Assembly: GCA_026122205.1 (NCBI GenBank)
Contig: JANCYU010000022.1
Span: forward strand, 186,001 to 250,000
Length of the DNA: 64,000 nucleotides
DNA from: Galdieria yellowstonensis
Lineage: Eukaryota; Rhodophyta; Bangiophyceae; Galdieriales; Galdieriaceae
Reading direction: 5' to 3'
This document shows positions 1 to 12,361 of the stretch, piece after piece. A model generated the notes under the pieces. It saw only the letters and a program-made list of their open reading frames with translations. It was not told where the DNA came from and searched no databases. The first letter of the stretch is position 1. Every line of letters starts with the position of its first letter. The position numbers and the translations under genes are program-made.

Positions 1-26
1 CTTTTAACTAAAATAGCGAAAAATGA

Positions 27-1148
27 TTACATTTTAAGTTCGAAATGGCGCGAAGTGATTTCCTCGTCGTCAACTGCAAGAGCAACGGGCGAAATATAGT
101 TGACGCAGAAATTAGCCTCGTCATAAAGCCTTAAATGAAACAAGCATTCGCATAAATTTAAAAATGAGTCCACGAAATCACCTGGTATAAAATACTTGAG
201 TTGGCTTCTTGGTTCTGCATTAGATTTCTCTACATGATTTTTGGCTTCTGAGTAAACAGCAGGTGTGTTCTGCTGAAGTACAACTTCTTCAATGTGAAAT
301 AAGCATCGTCCACAATAATCTGCAAAATAGACAGTAGCTTGTAACCAACGTTTGGCCTCCATTTCACCCAGAGCCGTCCACTTGAGACTTGTTAGTAGCC
401 ATTTCCTGAATCCTAGTTCCGCCCCTACGAATGCTGGTTGCAAGGCTTGTTTAAAGAATGTCAAAGCCTCTTCATGCTGGTTTCTAGACTTGTAACAAAG
501 ACCTTTTTCAATTAAATATTCAGCTTCAAGGAGATTCTTAGCTAAAAGTACTCTATTTCTTTCCACATTTTTGCCCGCACTTTGTAACCTAGCTTCCAAA
601 ACTTCAAGTTTTTCTTGAATAGTCGAAAATGCAAGGTCTCTATCAAATTCTGTGTTTTCAGTGCGTGACAAAATGCAAAGATTTAACAGCGCTCGAACGT
701 TTGCAGTAAGCCTTTGACGTGCTGAGGCGTACGCAAGCTCCCATTCCAAAATTTCTCTTGCCTTGGCTATTCTATCTTTTCCTGGCTGTTCATATACACA
801 AATAGCCAAAGTGGAAGTTAGTTTGGGAGAGTCGTCTGCCCTGAGCTGGGAATGAGTCAAGTTTTCGGCTATACGAGACGCTTCGGTCTGTGAAAAAAGG
901 GCTAATAAACTATTGAGAGACTTTTCCTAGAAAATATTAGCTACCAGTTCTAATAACCATAGCTTCCTTACCAAAAGCGCTTCAGAAAATTCGTGTTCAT
1001 TCGTTATCTGTTGTTTCCCAAGGAAGAGAGAACTTGAAGCCTCCCTTATGCTTTCTTGTTGAATGTTTCTCTTCGTATTTTTCAGCCTGTGAAACAGTTT
1101 AGAGCATTATTTGACAAAGATTATCTCGAAAGTGTACCTTTGGGTCAT
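27..1148 (-). CDS. TPR-like helical-repeat protein, unidentified
   Basis: Three exons join in frame: 1148-1138, 1086-972 and 926-27, with introns of 51 and 45 nt (GT-AG), giving about 341 aa. The protein is almost entirely predicted helix. A stretch near residues 170-215 (key residues EAEYLIEKGLCYKSRNQHEEAL) reads like a tetratricopeptide repeat, and a second helical pair lies near the C-terminus. No signal peptide or membrane segment is visible. I do not recognise the family; a scaffold role is only a guess from the TPR-like repeats. The start codon lies in an 11-nt first coding exon, chosen because it is the only upstream ATG that keeps frame through both introns. A 40-codon ORF just upstream ends in a TGA that overlaps this ATG. 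POL2/POLE diverges on the other strand about 600 bp away. Confidence 0.6.
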
Positions 1149-1267
1149 TTGGGTTTTAAAATAACTTGAAAGTTTCCTTGCCAACGAGAATGGCGCATGA
1201 AAAGATGAATTAGGACATTCTCTTCACCAACCCGCCAAATTTTGGTTTTTTCCTTGCGTCGTCCCAT
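1145..1267 (-). other. upstream ORF overlapping the TPR-gene start (ATGA)
   Basis: A 40-codon ATG-initiated reading frame begins at 1267 and stops at TGA 1147-1145. That stop shares two bases with the presumed start codon of the TPR-like gene at 1148-1146. The peptide is basic (many K and R) and matches nothing I recognise. It could be a uORF controlling reinitiation, or an artefact if the real first exon lies elsewhere. Confidence 0.3.
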
Positions 1268-1750
1268 GATAGAGAACCTGGGATGCAATTTCAAAGCAAG
1301 TTGTGCACTGTGGAAATAAAATGTGGTAAGAAACAAGGATCTGTTTAAAAGGATTCCTTTCTTTAGTATCCAAGTTGTCAATGCTTCCCAAATGAAACGT
1401 CCATTTCTTTTGATAATGCTATGCTTGAAAAGTTTCCTCCATCGATGTATTCAAATAAAACTCGTCAATACTGTCTTGAATTTTCCCTGCTTTCTTCTAC
1501 ACTGTCAAAGTACACAAGACATGGTTGTTATCCATCCACTTGTTAAAAGAAAGTTTTTAAGGAGCAGTTGATACCTCTGTTACTACATTTATCATTAGAC
1601 TATCATCAACTCTATACAAAAGTGTCTCCTCCTAGAATAGTTGTGCTGTTCTCATTTCAGAGAGCCTTTTATCAGGCAAGCTGAGCTGCTTCAAGCAGAT
1701 ATTTCCCACCAGCAGCAATGCATTGGGCATTTGGTTGGCGCTCAATTTGA
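1268..1750. other. intergenic region between divergent TPR-like gene and POLE
   Basis: No convincing gene is visible in this stretch. Short open frames occur on both strands, but none has a recognisable domain or an in-frame spliced partner. It must hold the promoters of the two divergent genes and possibly 5' untranslated exons. Confidence 0.4.
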
Positions 1751-4700
1751 ATGCTGGTAAGGACCAACTCTGGCTGCTTTGTTCTGAAGGTATTTGACTA
1801 TATTTTGCAGTCTCAAAGGAAAGGAAACACTCTCGAAGCTGTGTCAACTGAAGATGTTGATGTATCTTTTCACCAAAATCAGGTTAGAGAAAGGCGAAAG
1901 AAGCAAGGCAAGTTTGTATCTTTCCTCCAGCTTGCTCCTAGTAACGCCAATTTCCTTAGACGAGCTTGATAGAGCCAACGGCTTTGAAATCTTGCAATCT
2001 CTCTCCGAATCAAAAATTGGATGGTTATTCAACATCGTTGCGGTAACCGTAGAAGATCCTGCGACCAAGAGAACGACTCAGGTAATAGAATAGTTGTATT
2101 ACATACAGCAGCTCTTTCTAAATCTTCCAAGGCTGTTGACTTGTTTTTTATTGGCGCGGATGGAATTCACTTTCGTGCAACTATGATCTGTAGGCCATAT
2201 TTTTATCTCAAAGTGAAGGAAGGTTCCGAGGTGGAAGTCGAATTAGCCCTGAAGAAATATTTTCGGGACAAAATCTACTCTATCAGGCCAACCGAACTGC
2301 ACGATCAGTCAGCTCCAAATCATGTGGCAAGCATGTCAAAACGTCCTCTGTTGGTTGTCGAGTGTCGAACTATGGCAGACCTCAACGAAATGTCACAATT
2401 TGTCCTTCGCAAGTTAGAGGAGTTCAAAACAACCAGTAATTTGCTGCTAGAAGAATCGAAAGAGAATGAACACAGTCTTGCGTATGACGATTCTATTTGT
2501 TGTATGAAAACACAATTTTGACATACTTTAGGAGAAGCGAAGGACTTGAGTCTATTCTCGATATATTTGAGTATGATGTATCACCTATTTCGAGAGCTAT
2601 GATAAGTCAGAATATACACGTTGGTCTTTGGTACAGTGTCCGTGTTAATTCCAAGTCCAATGTGGTTCTCAGCTTCCTTCCGGAGATTGTAGAACGGCCA
2701 CAACCTGTTGTGTTGGCATTTGATATTGAAACTACAAAAGCTCCTCTAAAGTTCCCCGATGCAAAGACTGGAGATCAGATCATGATGATATCTTGGATGA
2801 TAGATGGAAAAGGTTACTTGGGTGTAAATAGAGAAGTTGTTGCTGCCGATATAGAAGATTTCATGTACAGTCCTACCGATGAGGTGAGTATTTTAAATTT
2901 ATGGCTGGACCTTTTTACAGCATATTGTAGTTTTCCGGAGACTTTACAGTTTTCAATGAAAGCAATGAAAGATCGCTGTTACTTCGTTTTCTGTCGGAGA
3001 TTCAGTTACATACTCCTCAAATATTTGTTACTTATAATGGAGATGTCTTTGACTGGCCTTTTGTTTTTGAAAGAGCGAGAATTTATGATATCGATATAGA
3101 GAAAGAGATAGGAATATCGTCTAGTCAAAGAGAAACTCGAGGACGTTCAACAATCCATCTGGACTGTATGCATTGGGTTAATAGAGATTCATATCTTCCT
3201 CAGGGTTCTCGTGGCTTGAAAGCAGTAACTCGCTCGCTTCTTGGGTATTTGTTACTTTTACGTGAATGTACACTTTGCTAAAGCTGTGCTATCCTTAGCT
3301 ACGATCCTCTCGAACTCGATCCCGAAGAAATGACTCCTGCTGCGAGAAATAATCCTCAATTGCTTGCATCCTATTCGGTATCTGATGCAGTTTGTACATA
3401 TTACTTGTACATGCGATATGTTCACCCATTTATTTTCTCACTTTGTAACATCGTTCCACTTCCACCTGAAGATGTTCTACGGAGAGGTTCTGGTACTCTA
3501 TGCGAGAATCTCTTGATGAAAGAGGCTTACCAACAAGATATACTTTGTCCCAATAAGCACCAGACGACCGATGAAAAGTATTATGATGGCCATCTCTTAG
3601 AAAACGAAACTTATATTGGAGGCCACGTGGAGGCTTTACAAGCAGGCGTATTCAGAAGCGACTTGCCAGGTATGTCTTCGACTTGGAAAATATACTTTAT
3701 TGAGTGTTTTCTGTCTAGTACGCTTCTCTCTTTCTGCGGAAGTTTTGGAGGATATAATATGCAAACTGGATCAAATATTGCAACATGCAATGAAAAGATT
3801 AAAAATACAATCATCAGCCGTTACCAACTACGCGCAACTAAAAGTAAGAGTCCTGTCCTTTTCGGTATTTAGGATGAACATTATTATTTTTTGCTAGTCT
3901 TCCTTGAGCCAAGATTTAAAATCTTTACAATCCACGCCTGTTTTAGAAGACTTTCCATTGATTTATCATTTAGATGTGGGCGCTATGTATCCAAACATTA
4001 TCTTAACCAATCGACTGCAGCCTCACGCAATCGTTTCGACGCATCAATGTGCCTCGTGTGCATTCAACGAAGTAGAAGATTCACTTTGTAAAAGACAGCT
4101 AAAGTAAGCTTCCACTTTTCATTTTATACTGATGTAGAATATGCGATTAGATGGACTTGGAAAGGAGAATACTATCCAGCGACTCGTGGCGAAACCGATC
4201 AGATAAGACGAGATATTTTGTACAACCCAAACGGTGATAGATCAGAGCCCTCTAAGAACTCTGAGGAATTTCGTCGTCGATTGAAGCAATACAGCCAGAA
4301 GATATATAAAAAAACCCTAGAGAGCCATTCAGAAGTGAGAAAAACATGCAGTATTCTTGTGTTGAAGATTTACTTGTACTAGGAACGAGAAGCTACTGTG
4401 TGTCAGAGAGAACATCCGTTTTATGTCAATACTGTGCGGGCATTTCGAGACCGACGATATGAATACAAAAGATTGTTAAAGCAGTGGAAAAAACAACTTC
4501 AAGAAGCGGAAATGGCAAAAGATTGGAAAAGTATTGAAGAAGCCAAGAGAATGTGTGTCCTCTATGAAAGTTTACAGTTGGCTCATAAATGTATTCTCAA
4601 CTCTTTTTATGGTTATGTAATGAGAAAGGCAGCGCGATGGTGAGAACAATCAACGACTGAATGAATGTCGACTGAATGAAATTCTACTCAGGTATTCCAT

Positions 4701-7700
4701 GGAAATGGCTGGAGTAGTTACTCAAATAGGTGCAAATATCATTCGCTATGCACGCAGCGTTGTAGATGGCGTAGGAATTGCGTTGGAGTTGGATACGGAC
4801 GGTATTTGGTGTGCACTTCCAAAGAGCTTTCCTGAGAAAATCGTATTTCGAACCAGTAAGTCGTTGTTGGTTTCTTAAAAACTCTTAGTTTTGGTTTGTT
4901 GTAGATGACCAGACGACATACGAAGGTAGCTTTATTTGTGAAATACTAAATTATGGAGTTTTCCAGCAATTCAGTAACCCTCAGTACCAGACACTAGTTG
5001 ACAAGAAAAAGAAAGAATTTGAGCGCGAGACCGTTTGCAGTATTGAATTTGAAGTATGTCAGATGAGAAGTTGATACATTTGTGGATTGAAAGATGTGAA
5101 TAGTTCGATGGTCCCTATCGCGCCATGATCTTGCCTGCTTCGAAAGAGGAAGGCAAAAGCATCAAGAAAAGATATGCAGTCTTTCATATGGATGGAAGTA
5201 TGGCTGAACTGAAAGGATTCGAAATGAAAAGACGTGGAGAACTGAAACTAATCAAGATCTTCCAATCAGACTTATTTCAACGGTTTCTCTTGGGAAGAAC
5301 CTTGGAGGTAACACATAATTTCATTGCGTTTTTGTCACGAATGTTTTCCTCATCGATATTTAGGAGTGCTATCAAAAAGTAGGAGAAATCGCAAACAACT
5401 GGCTTGAGATACTAGAGACGCAGGGAGCTTCTTGTAGCGAATCAGAGATTTTAGAGTTGTTAGCAGAACAAAACACTATGAGTAAGTCCTTGGGAGAGTA
5501 TCTCAAGTTGAAGCAGAAGAGTCTTGCTATTACCACTGCCAAGAGATTAGCCGAATTTTTGGGTCCTCAAATGGTTGGTGATGCACAGTATCAACTAGTC
5601 ATATAATGAAAAAGATCGAATTTCATTAGGTTCGAGACAAAGGTCTTGCATGTAAATATGTAATTGCTAGGAAGCCAGAAAATGCTCAGGTGCATCCATT
5701 GAATTAATATTTGTGATGCATCTCAAATTTTTCGCTAGGTAACTGAAAGAGCGATTCCTATTCAGATATTTTCAGCAGAGCAAACTGTTCGAGACGCTTT
5801 TTTGAAGAAATGGTTGAAAGAGACCGATAACGATGCTATACAACTTGGCGAACTTTTGGATTGGGACTATTATAAGGAAAGGCTAGCATCAGCTATTCAG
5901 AAAATTATAACAATTCCAGCGGCCTTCCAATCCATTGAAAATCCGGTTCCAAGGTATGAACTTGTTCATCGAAATATCCTGTTCAATACATAAACATACA
6001 TGAATGTTTATCTAGAGTTGCTCATCCAGAGTGGTTGGCCGCACGGCTTCGAAACATTTCGAGTAGAGAGAAACAGTCCCGAGTTGGAGACTTCTTCGCA
6101 ACGTCGAATGATGAAGTACCGCAACCAAAGAAATCGATACCAGATTTGGAAGCTGTTGGTTGTACACCTAGGACGTCATTTTCCGAGGCTCCTTCCAAAG
6201 CTGTATCATGTAAGGATGACTTTGCTCCAGTGGATACTTGGAACACCCAAGAGAAGCCCAATATTCAGGATAGTTTCTATCATTGGTTGATGTATATGAA
6301 GAATGTTTGGAGACAAGAGAGACGAGCTAAAACATTGAAGCGTGGTCAAAAACGTGCTGTGTTGGAAAACTTGGAAACCAGATGTGACAAGGATTGTCTA
6401 CCACCTTCTCGTCAGAGACAACGGAAAGATATAAGACAGTTCATCTTGCCTGACCTGAGTGCGACATCTGAAGAGTTCCAACGTCAAACCGAGCTTCATA
6501 TCTTATCGGTTCAGGTCACAGAAACTCCTGGGGAATTTATTTGTTGGGTGTTGCCAAGATTTCCTCAAGACGCTCGTAAGATGAAACCGTTTGAAAAGGT
6601 ATGTGTGCCTCCAGTTTGTTTTGTACTCAGGTCTTATCCTTGGCGAAGCCTTTTTATTTTTTCATGTCTTCCAAAAGGATTTTGTATGTAAACTCCAGGC
6701 AACCATTGAAGGAAGCTGTGGGAACACAATTATCAAATATGAGACTTCCAAGATATCGAAAACCCAACTATCTGTATCAAATACCAGTGGAAGAAGTCCT
6801 GTGGCAACAAGGACAAGTCTGCCTTGGAATAGACGTGGATGGAATTTACGAGAGTAAAGTCCCACTAGTGACGAGCATCATCGAGCGTCTTGGTAATATA
6901 TGTCAAGTGAACGACTCGACTACATTTGGGCGCATCATTCAGGGGGACAAAATAGACATTGGACAGCTGAAACCTGTACCTGGCGAACAAGAATATCTTA
7001 CCCACATGTCCAGCTTTGATTGCAAGGTACGCTGATGTATTCTATCTGTAATGTGTTTTTGAATCGTGGAATTAGGCTTTCTTGTACATATGTTTGTCGA
7101 CTAGCAAAGAACGAGGACTCGTCGCCTTGGTGGCACCGGATTCCCACAAAATGTGGCTGTTCTTCGTGTCCATTGGAGGACGACAAATTCCTGCCATCGA
7201 ATTGCAACGTCTCTTGGACGAAAACGGGACTACTTTGGGGAACAGCAAATGGCAAGTGGAGTCTGCTCTATTCAAAAGTTATGGGGAAGCTCTCAAGACA
7301 TTATCATTGCAAGCAAGTGAAAGGTTGAAACCCTCAGCAACTCATTTACCAATCTTATTTGTCCAATCATGTCTTTCTCTTTCAGCATTTTCCAATCATT
7401 TTCGTTGTTTTAATATGGTCCCTACAAATTATTTAGAATATATTTGGCAAGATAGTGAGTTTCCAGTTATAGGTTGGGAGGTATGTTGTTTTTTAGACTA
7501 CCCAGAAGTGCATAATATTCCGTCCTAGGTATTGTTGGTGAAGCAGTTGCTGTTGAGGACCGAACATTGGATTTTACAAACCGAGCATCTATTGCCACTT
7601 GCTAGGTTGGCTCACATTCCCATTGGAAACATCTCTGTAAAGGATCCTTATTCTCAGTGCTTTGATATGAACTATGCCCGGGAACTGAGAAGAAACAATT

Positions 7701-9475
7701 TTGTTTTATGGATGTCGGAAAGAACTACTCCAGACTTGGGTGGCCACGAGTCGGAAGTAAGAACTGTTTGGTAGAATTGTTTTCAATGATGAATATTTCA
7801 TGTAGGAAATGCTTCATGACTTGATAGAACTTCGAGAACCTGATGTCCAAGACAAGGAACATTTGCTTCCAGGATTCTATGAGAATATCTGTGTTGAGTT
7901 TGAATTACAGAATGTGGCTTTATGTACCATTCTTTCTATTCATATTTTGTCGGAAATGGAAGGCTCTGAGATGCCATTTATTACAACGTCGTTTCGAAAT
8001 GAAGACTTGTCTATGAACGATGCTGTTGTTGATGATAATAATGCTGACGATGCTGTTGGCTATGAGAGGATCCTTCCTGCATTTTGTGTGCTGCGCGAAA
8101 TGTTGTTGAAGCTCTTTACGAATGAAAATAAGAGCAGCACTGTGGAAGTTCTTCAAAATCACCTCTATCGTTGGATTCGGAACGAAACCAGTCTGTTGTA
8201 CGAGCCTTTGCTTGTGAGGTTTCTTCATCGTCAAATGCACAAGGTTGGTTGTCTTCATTTCTTTTTTCAAACAACTGTTGAAGTATCCCTTGAGGTTCTT
8301 GTTGTTTTGATCAACTCTATGAAACAATTGGGCGCCATTGTTCCTTTTGCGACTTGTCGTAGAATGATAATAGCAACGAAACGTGGTCATTCAAAAGATG
8401 CCATGAGATATTGTGGCTTTCTGGCAAATACTATCCGTGAAAATGAGTTGCTCCAACACTTGCATTTTGCTCCTATTCTTTTTGTTCACCGTTGTCTCAT
8501 TTTTGTAGATCCATTCAACTATGGCAGCATTCCAGTTGTGAATGAGACGAGTATCTTGCAAGGAAAACTATTGGAAGAAGATTCTAACCGTTTAGAAAGG
8601 CCAACTCCTCGTATGTTTTGGGATTTAGCTGCTCATTTTACCGCAGAGTTGGCATCCAAATGGCACAACATAATGCAGCAATTGTTGGAAAGTTTATATG
8701 GCGGCTCGTTGGTTTGTGTGGACTCTGCAGAAGAAAAAAAATGCAACAGCGCGCCATTTTCTGAGCGCCTGTCCGATTTAAGACAAGAATTGTATTCTCT
8801 TGTGAATAATTGCGCCGACTCTTATCACGTCACTGGGGTGCCAGCCCATCCAGGTCGATTAACTGAATCCTATCAACCTATCGTATTGTAAGTGTTTCTC
8901 TTCTTTGCATGTGCTTGTGTTGATTGGTTTCCAGGTTTGTTTCTAGTTTGACAGATATCCTATCCATGTGTCCTTTCCTCTCCGAGCAAAGTTATGCAAT
9001 GAAAAGGGATCTTTGTTTGTTGCTGGGAATAAGTGAATTTTCGGAACAAGCAAACAACTGGAATCTCTCTCACAGTTTGAAATTGACGGATGTATTTTGC
9101 AGTTTTTGTGGGTCAGCAACTTGCATGGACTTGAGTCGAGACCCGAAATTGACCAAAACCAAAAACTTGCATTCTTCCATCCAATGCGTTCGCTGTCTTC
9201 GTACCATTTCTTTATTTCAAACGGAACGCAAACTACTGAAAAGAATCGAAAGTTGGTTGTTACTTTATCAAATACAAGACTGGAAGATTGCAGGCACCAA
9301 TTACTTGAAAAGGGGCAAAATGCGATATATACGTGATATTGCTCAGGTATACGAAACAACTATTTCGGCTGCTCCAATCATTCAAGAAATCAAACTCATT
9401 TCTCAAGTGGCACGTTGGTACCAGTTGCATTCCGTAATGGAACTAACTCAATGGATTCTTACTGGAATCGAATGA
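1751..9475 (+). CDS. POLE: DNA polymerase epsilon catalytic subunit
   Basis: This is the large B-family leading-strand replicase, with polymerase and proofreading 3'-5' exonuclease, the core of Pol epsilon. It is spread over many exons with introns near 50 nt. Exonuclease motif I (DIETTKAPLKFPDA) lies near 2720 and the YNGD..DWPF region near 3035-3060. Palm motif A (DVGAMYPNIILTNRLQP) is near 3975, motif B (NSFYGYVMRK) near 4600 and motif C (ELDTDGIWC) near 4790. The four cysteines of the CysX iron-sulphur site are present (CASC plus a third Cys near 4050-4090, and the Cys of VCQRE near 4400). The degenerate C-terminal half is also present. The CysA zinc motif is recognisable near 9095-9210, but the CysB motif is missing. 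The start is uncertain: ATG 1751 with a two-codon first exon fits the splicing best. It ends 5 bp from the convergent cyclophilin stop. Confidence 0.95.
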
Positions 9476-9480
9476 GACAA

Positions 9481-10562
9481 TCATTTCGTATTGTTGACAC
9501 TGCTGCTTGCAGCGAAACGAGGTAAAGCATCCATTCCTGATTCCATTTCAGCTTCAGAAACATAACGAAAACTACCTCTTCCTCTTCTTTTAACACTTGA
9601 TTTTGGTGAAGGCTGTTTTTCCTTGTGTCTTCGATGAGGAGAAGAACGCCTAATACTATTTCGACGACTAGTTGGAGATAAGGAAGGACTAGAGCCTCCT
9701 CCTCCTCCTCCTCCTCTTTCACGACGACTTGTGCCTCTTCTACTTGATCGCTTTCGTCGTCTTTCATCGGAAGAGTCGTCCCGTTTTCCGTCTTCACTTG
9801 CCGAGCTGGAGACGGAACTACTTGAACGCCTTCGTCGACGTCGTCTTTTCTCCTCCTTTTCACCGTGCGCTTGTTTCAGTTCTTCAGTGCTTTCTTTATT
9901 GCTCGAGACTGGTTCGCTTCGTTTAAGCTTTCCCAACTCACCGCAGTTTACAATAGTTACAGGTCTCAGCGGTCTAGAAGCAATCCATCGGTTCGTAAAA
10001 TACATATGCAACCGTTCTTACCTGTCCTGATCTGCAGTCTCCAATTTTTCTAACCAACGAAGTACCTGTAAACCTTCTTCTATGCAACCAAATACGACGT
10101 GTGTTCCATCCAACTGCGGCGCTGGATTCAACAAAATATAAAACTTGGACTGATTACCTAAACAACGCCGTTCACATCGGTATTTCCAACATGTCGTCAC
10201 TTTCTCTTACTATTCGGTCCGTTGTTCACCATAGATAAAAGACCGGCTCGTACGTGTTTCAACGCGAATTTCTCGTCTTCAAAAGTAGGTCCATAAATAG
10301 ACATTCCACCTGTCCCGTCATTTTTTTCAATATCACCACAAACAACGGCGAACCCAGGAATAATCTTGAGTATCTTGGTATTCTTATAACACAGCCGAAC
10401 GCCATTGGCGCTATAACCTTTTTCTCCGGTACAAAGTGCCCGGAAGTTTTCTACCGTCTTGGGAACGAGGTCCGCAAATAGTTGGAATACCATGGTCTTT
10501 GGTTTCTCATTTTGAACAGCAATATCAAGAAATACTCGGGGATTGGTTTTCGTGCTATTCAT
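9481..10562 (-). CDS. SR-cyclophilin: cyclophilin domain plus C-terminal RS-rich tail
   Basis: Exons 10562-10211, 10157-10022 and 9973-9481 join in frame to about 326 aa. Residues 1-170 form a cyclophilin domain (VENFRALCTGEKG, GTGGMSIYG, DGTHVVFG, ending VTIVNCGEL). Residues 190-310 are rich in Arg-Ser, with runs of R, S and G, as in nuclear SR-cyclophilins (PPIG/CYP95 type) that associate with splicing factors. Several residues that form the prolyl-isomerase pocket in cyclophilin A are replaced: the catalytic Arg is Lys (KIIPGF), the MCQ segment reads AVV, and the Trp before LDG is Gln. The domain may therefore bind rather than catalyse. Start ATG 10562 was chosen because the longer frame begins only with GTG. 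It converges on POLE and shares a 154-bp upstream region with D2HGDH. Confidence 0.87.
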
Positions 10563-10716
10563 CACACTTGAATAACGGAGAATATTCTTCAACCACACAG
10601 CCACGCAAAGTTAACAGCAAAATATTTCTCCGTCTCTCGTGCAGTAAATTTCCCACCCAAAATTGTTGGTAAGCCGAAGGGACGTTTTGTTTGTTGCAGC
10701 TTGGCAAAAAAGAGAA
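10563..10716. promoter_or_regulatory. short divergent promoter region, SR-cyclophilin / D2HGDH
   Basis: The 154 bp between two divergent start codons must carry both promoters and leaders. No TATA box or named element is obvious by eye. Confidence 0.45.
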
Positions 10717-12312
10717 ATGGCGCCTTGCTGGAAAAGAGTCAACTATTTCCTCGGTTATCTCCGTATTCAACAAACAACTGGTAAAAGGTTTGTATCAGAA
10801 ATAGCTTCCCGCGCTTCTCCATCTGGCAAAAACTCTGCTTTTTCCCGTCTGACTGCGGAAGACGTTTCCTATTTGAAAGATGTGGTTTCCTCTCGGTGTG
10901 TGGTGGAAGAAAAAGAAGCACTCGAGCCTTTTAACACGGACTGGATGCGAAAATATAGAGGAACTAGTTCTTTGGTGTTGAAACCAAACTCGACAGAGCA
11001 AGTTTCACAGGCAAGTAATCCCTCCTGTCTCCATATATAATTGACTTGGGTGCCCACGACACGGTCATCACGATAGATTCTTCAATATTGTAACAACAAG
11101 AAACTTGCAGTCGTTCCACAAGGAGGCAATACGGGACTCGTAGGAGGGAGTGTTCCAGTTTTCGACGAGATCATTCTAAACCTGAGCAATATGAATCGCA
11201 TCAGGAACTTTGACGAAAAAAGCGGAATAGTGACGTGTGAAGGAGGCATAGTATTGGAAGCGTTGAGCAACTTTGTTAGTGAACGAGGGTACACCTTCCC
11301 CTTAGATTTAGGTGCCAAGGGAAGTTGTCAAATTGGTGGCAACTTGGCAACGAATGCAGGAGGTACCCGCTTTCTTCGTTATGGCTCGTTGCACGGCTCA
11401 ACTTTAGGATTGGAAGTTGTTTTGGCAAATGGAAAAGTGCTCCATATGTTATCCACTTTAAGAAAGGATAATACTGGCTATCATATTCCACACATCTTCA
11501 TAGGTTCGGAAGGAACACTTGGGGTTATTACTGCAGCTTCCATTTGTTGTCCTAAAAAATGTCGTTCGGTACATACCGCACTTTTAGGAGTCGACAGCTT
11601 CGACAAGGTAACCGAATTGTTGGTAAGATGCAAAGATGAAGTGGGCGAAATTCTCTCTGCTTTCGAGTTTATGGATCGAAATGCAGTGGAATTGGCTACC
11701 AGTCTGTTGTCGCATGTGAGAGATCCTTTTCCTAAAAGCTTTCCATTTTACGTGCTTATAGAGACAGCCGGTAGCAATGAAAAGCACGATGAGGAAAAGT
11801 TGGAAAAGTTTCTGGAAAACTGCTACTCGGAAGATTTCATAAGCGATGCAGTTCTTGCTCAAGATCAGTCTCAGATGAACCAACTTTGGACGCTAAGAGA
11901 GAGTATGCCAGAAGCTGTGAGTCGTTCGGGCAAGAGCATATTCAAATATGACTTGTCCATTCCTTTGGAACATTTTTACGGTTTAGTAACCGAAATGAGA
12001 TCGAGACTAGCACAACATGCCTGCCATGTCGTTAGTTGGGGTCATATTGGAGATTGCAACTTACATTTGAATATATCGAGTTCAGAAGAAGCTTATGAAT
12101 CCTTGTCCAAGTTGATCGAGCCTTATGTGTATGAGTGGACTCGTGCCCATGGAGGTAGCATCAGTGCCGAACATGGAATAGGCAGAATGAAATCCAAATA
12201 TTTGCCGATATCCAAAGATAAGTCAACTTTGGAATTGATGAAGCAGATGAAACAACTGCTGGACCCTGTTGGTATTTTGAATCCTTACAAAGTGTTCTCG
12301 CAAGAAGCATAG
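10717..12312 (+). CDS. D2HGDH: D-2-hydroxyglutarate dehydrogenase, mitochondrial
   Basis: This FAD-linked oxidoreductase oxidises D-2-hydroxyglutarate to 2-oxoglutarate in mitochondria and passes electrons to ETF. Two exons, 10717-11010 and 11077-12312, give 509 aa. The FAD-binding signature PQGGNTGLVGGS comes just after the intron. LDLGAKGSCQIGGN, NAGGTRFLRYGSLHG, FIGSEGTLG, the metal/substrate motif GHIGDCNLH and SAEHGIG follow in the order usual for the family. The first about 40 residues are basic and Ser-rich, as expected of a mitochondrial presequence. The intron 11011-11076 has a GC donor (CAG/GCAAGT) and an AG acceptor; the nearby GT would break the frame. Confidence 0.95.
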
Positions 12313-12361
12313 CGACAAGTTGCAGCTTCTCGTTCTTATCCATCCTTTCGTCCTTGTATTG

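Noticed and set aside
1323..1571. Plus-strand 82-codon open frame upstream of POLE
   Set aside because: No domain, no spliced continuation into POLE, and a composition like random AT-rich sequence.
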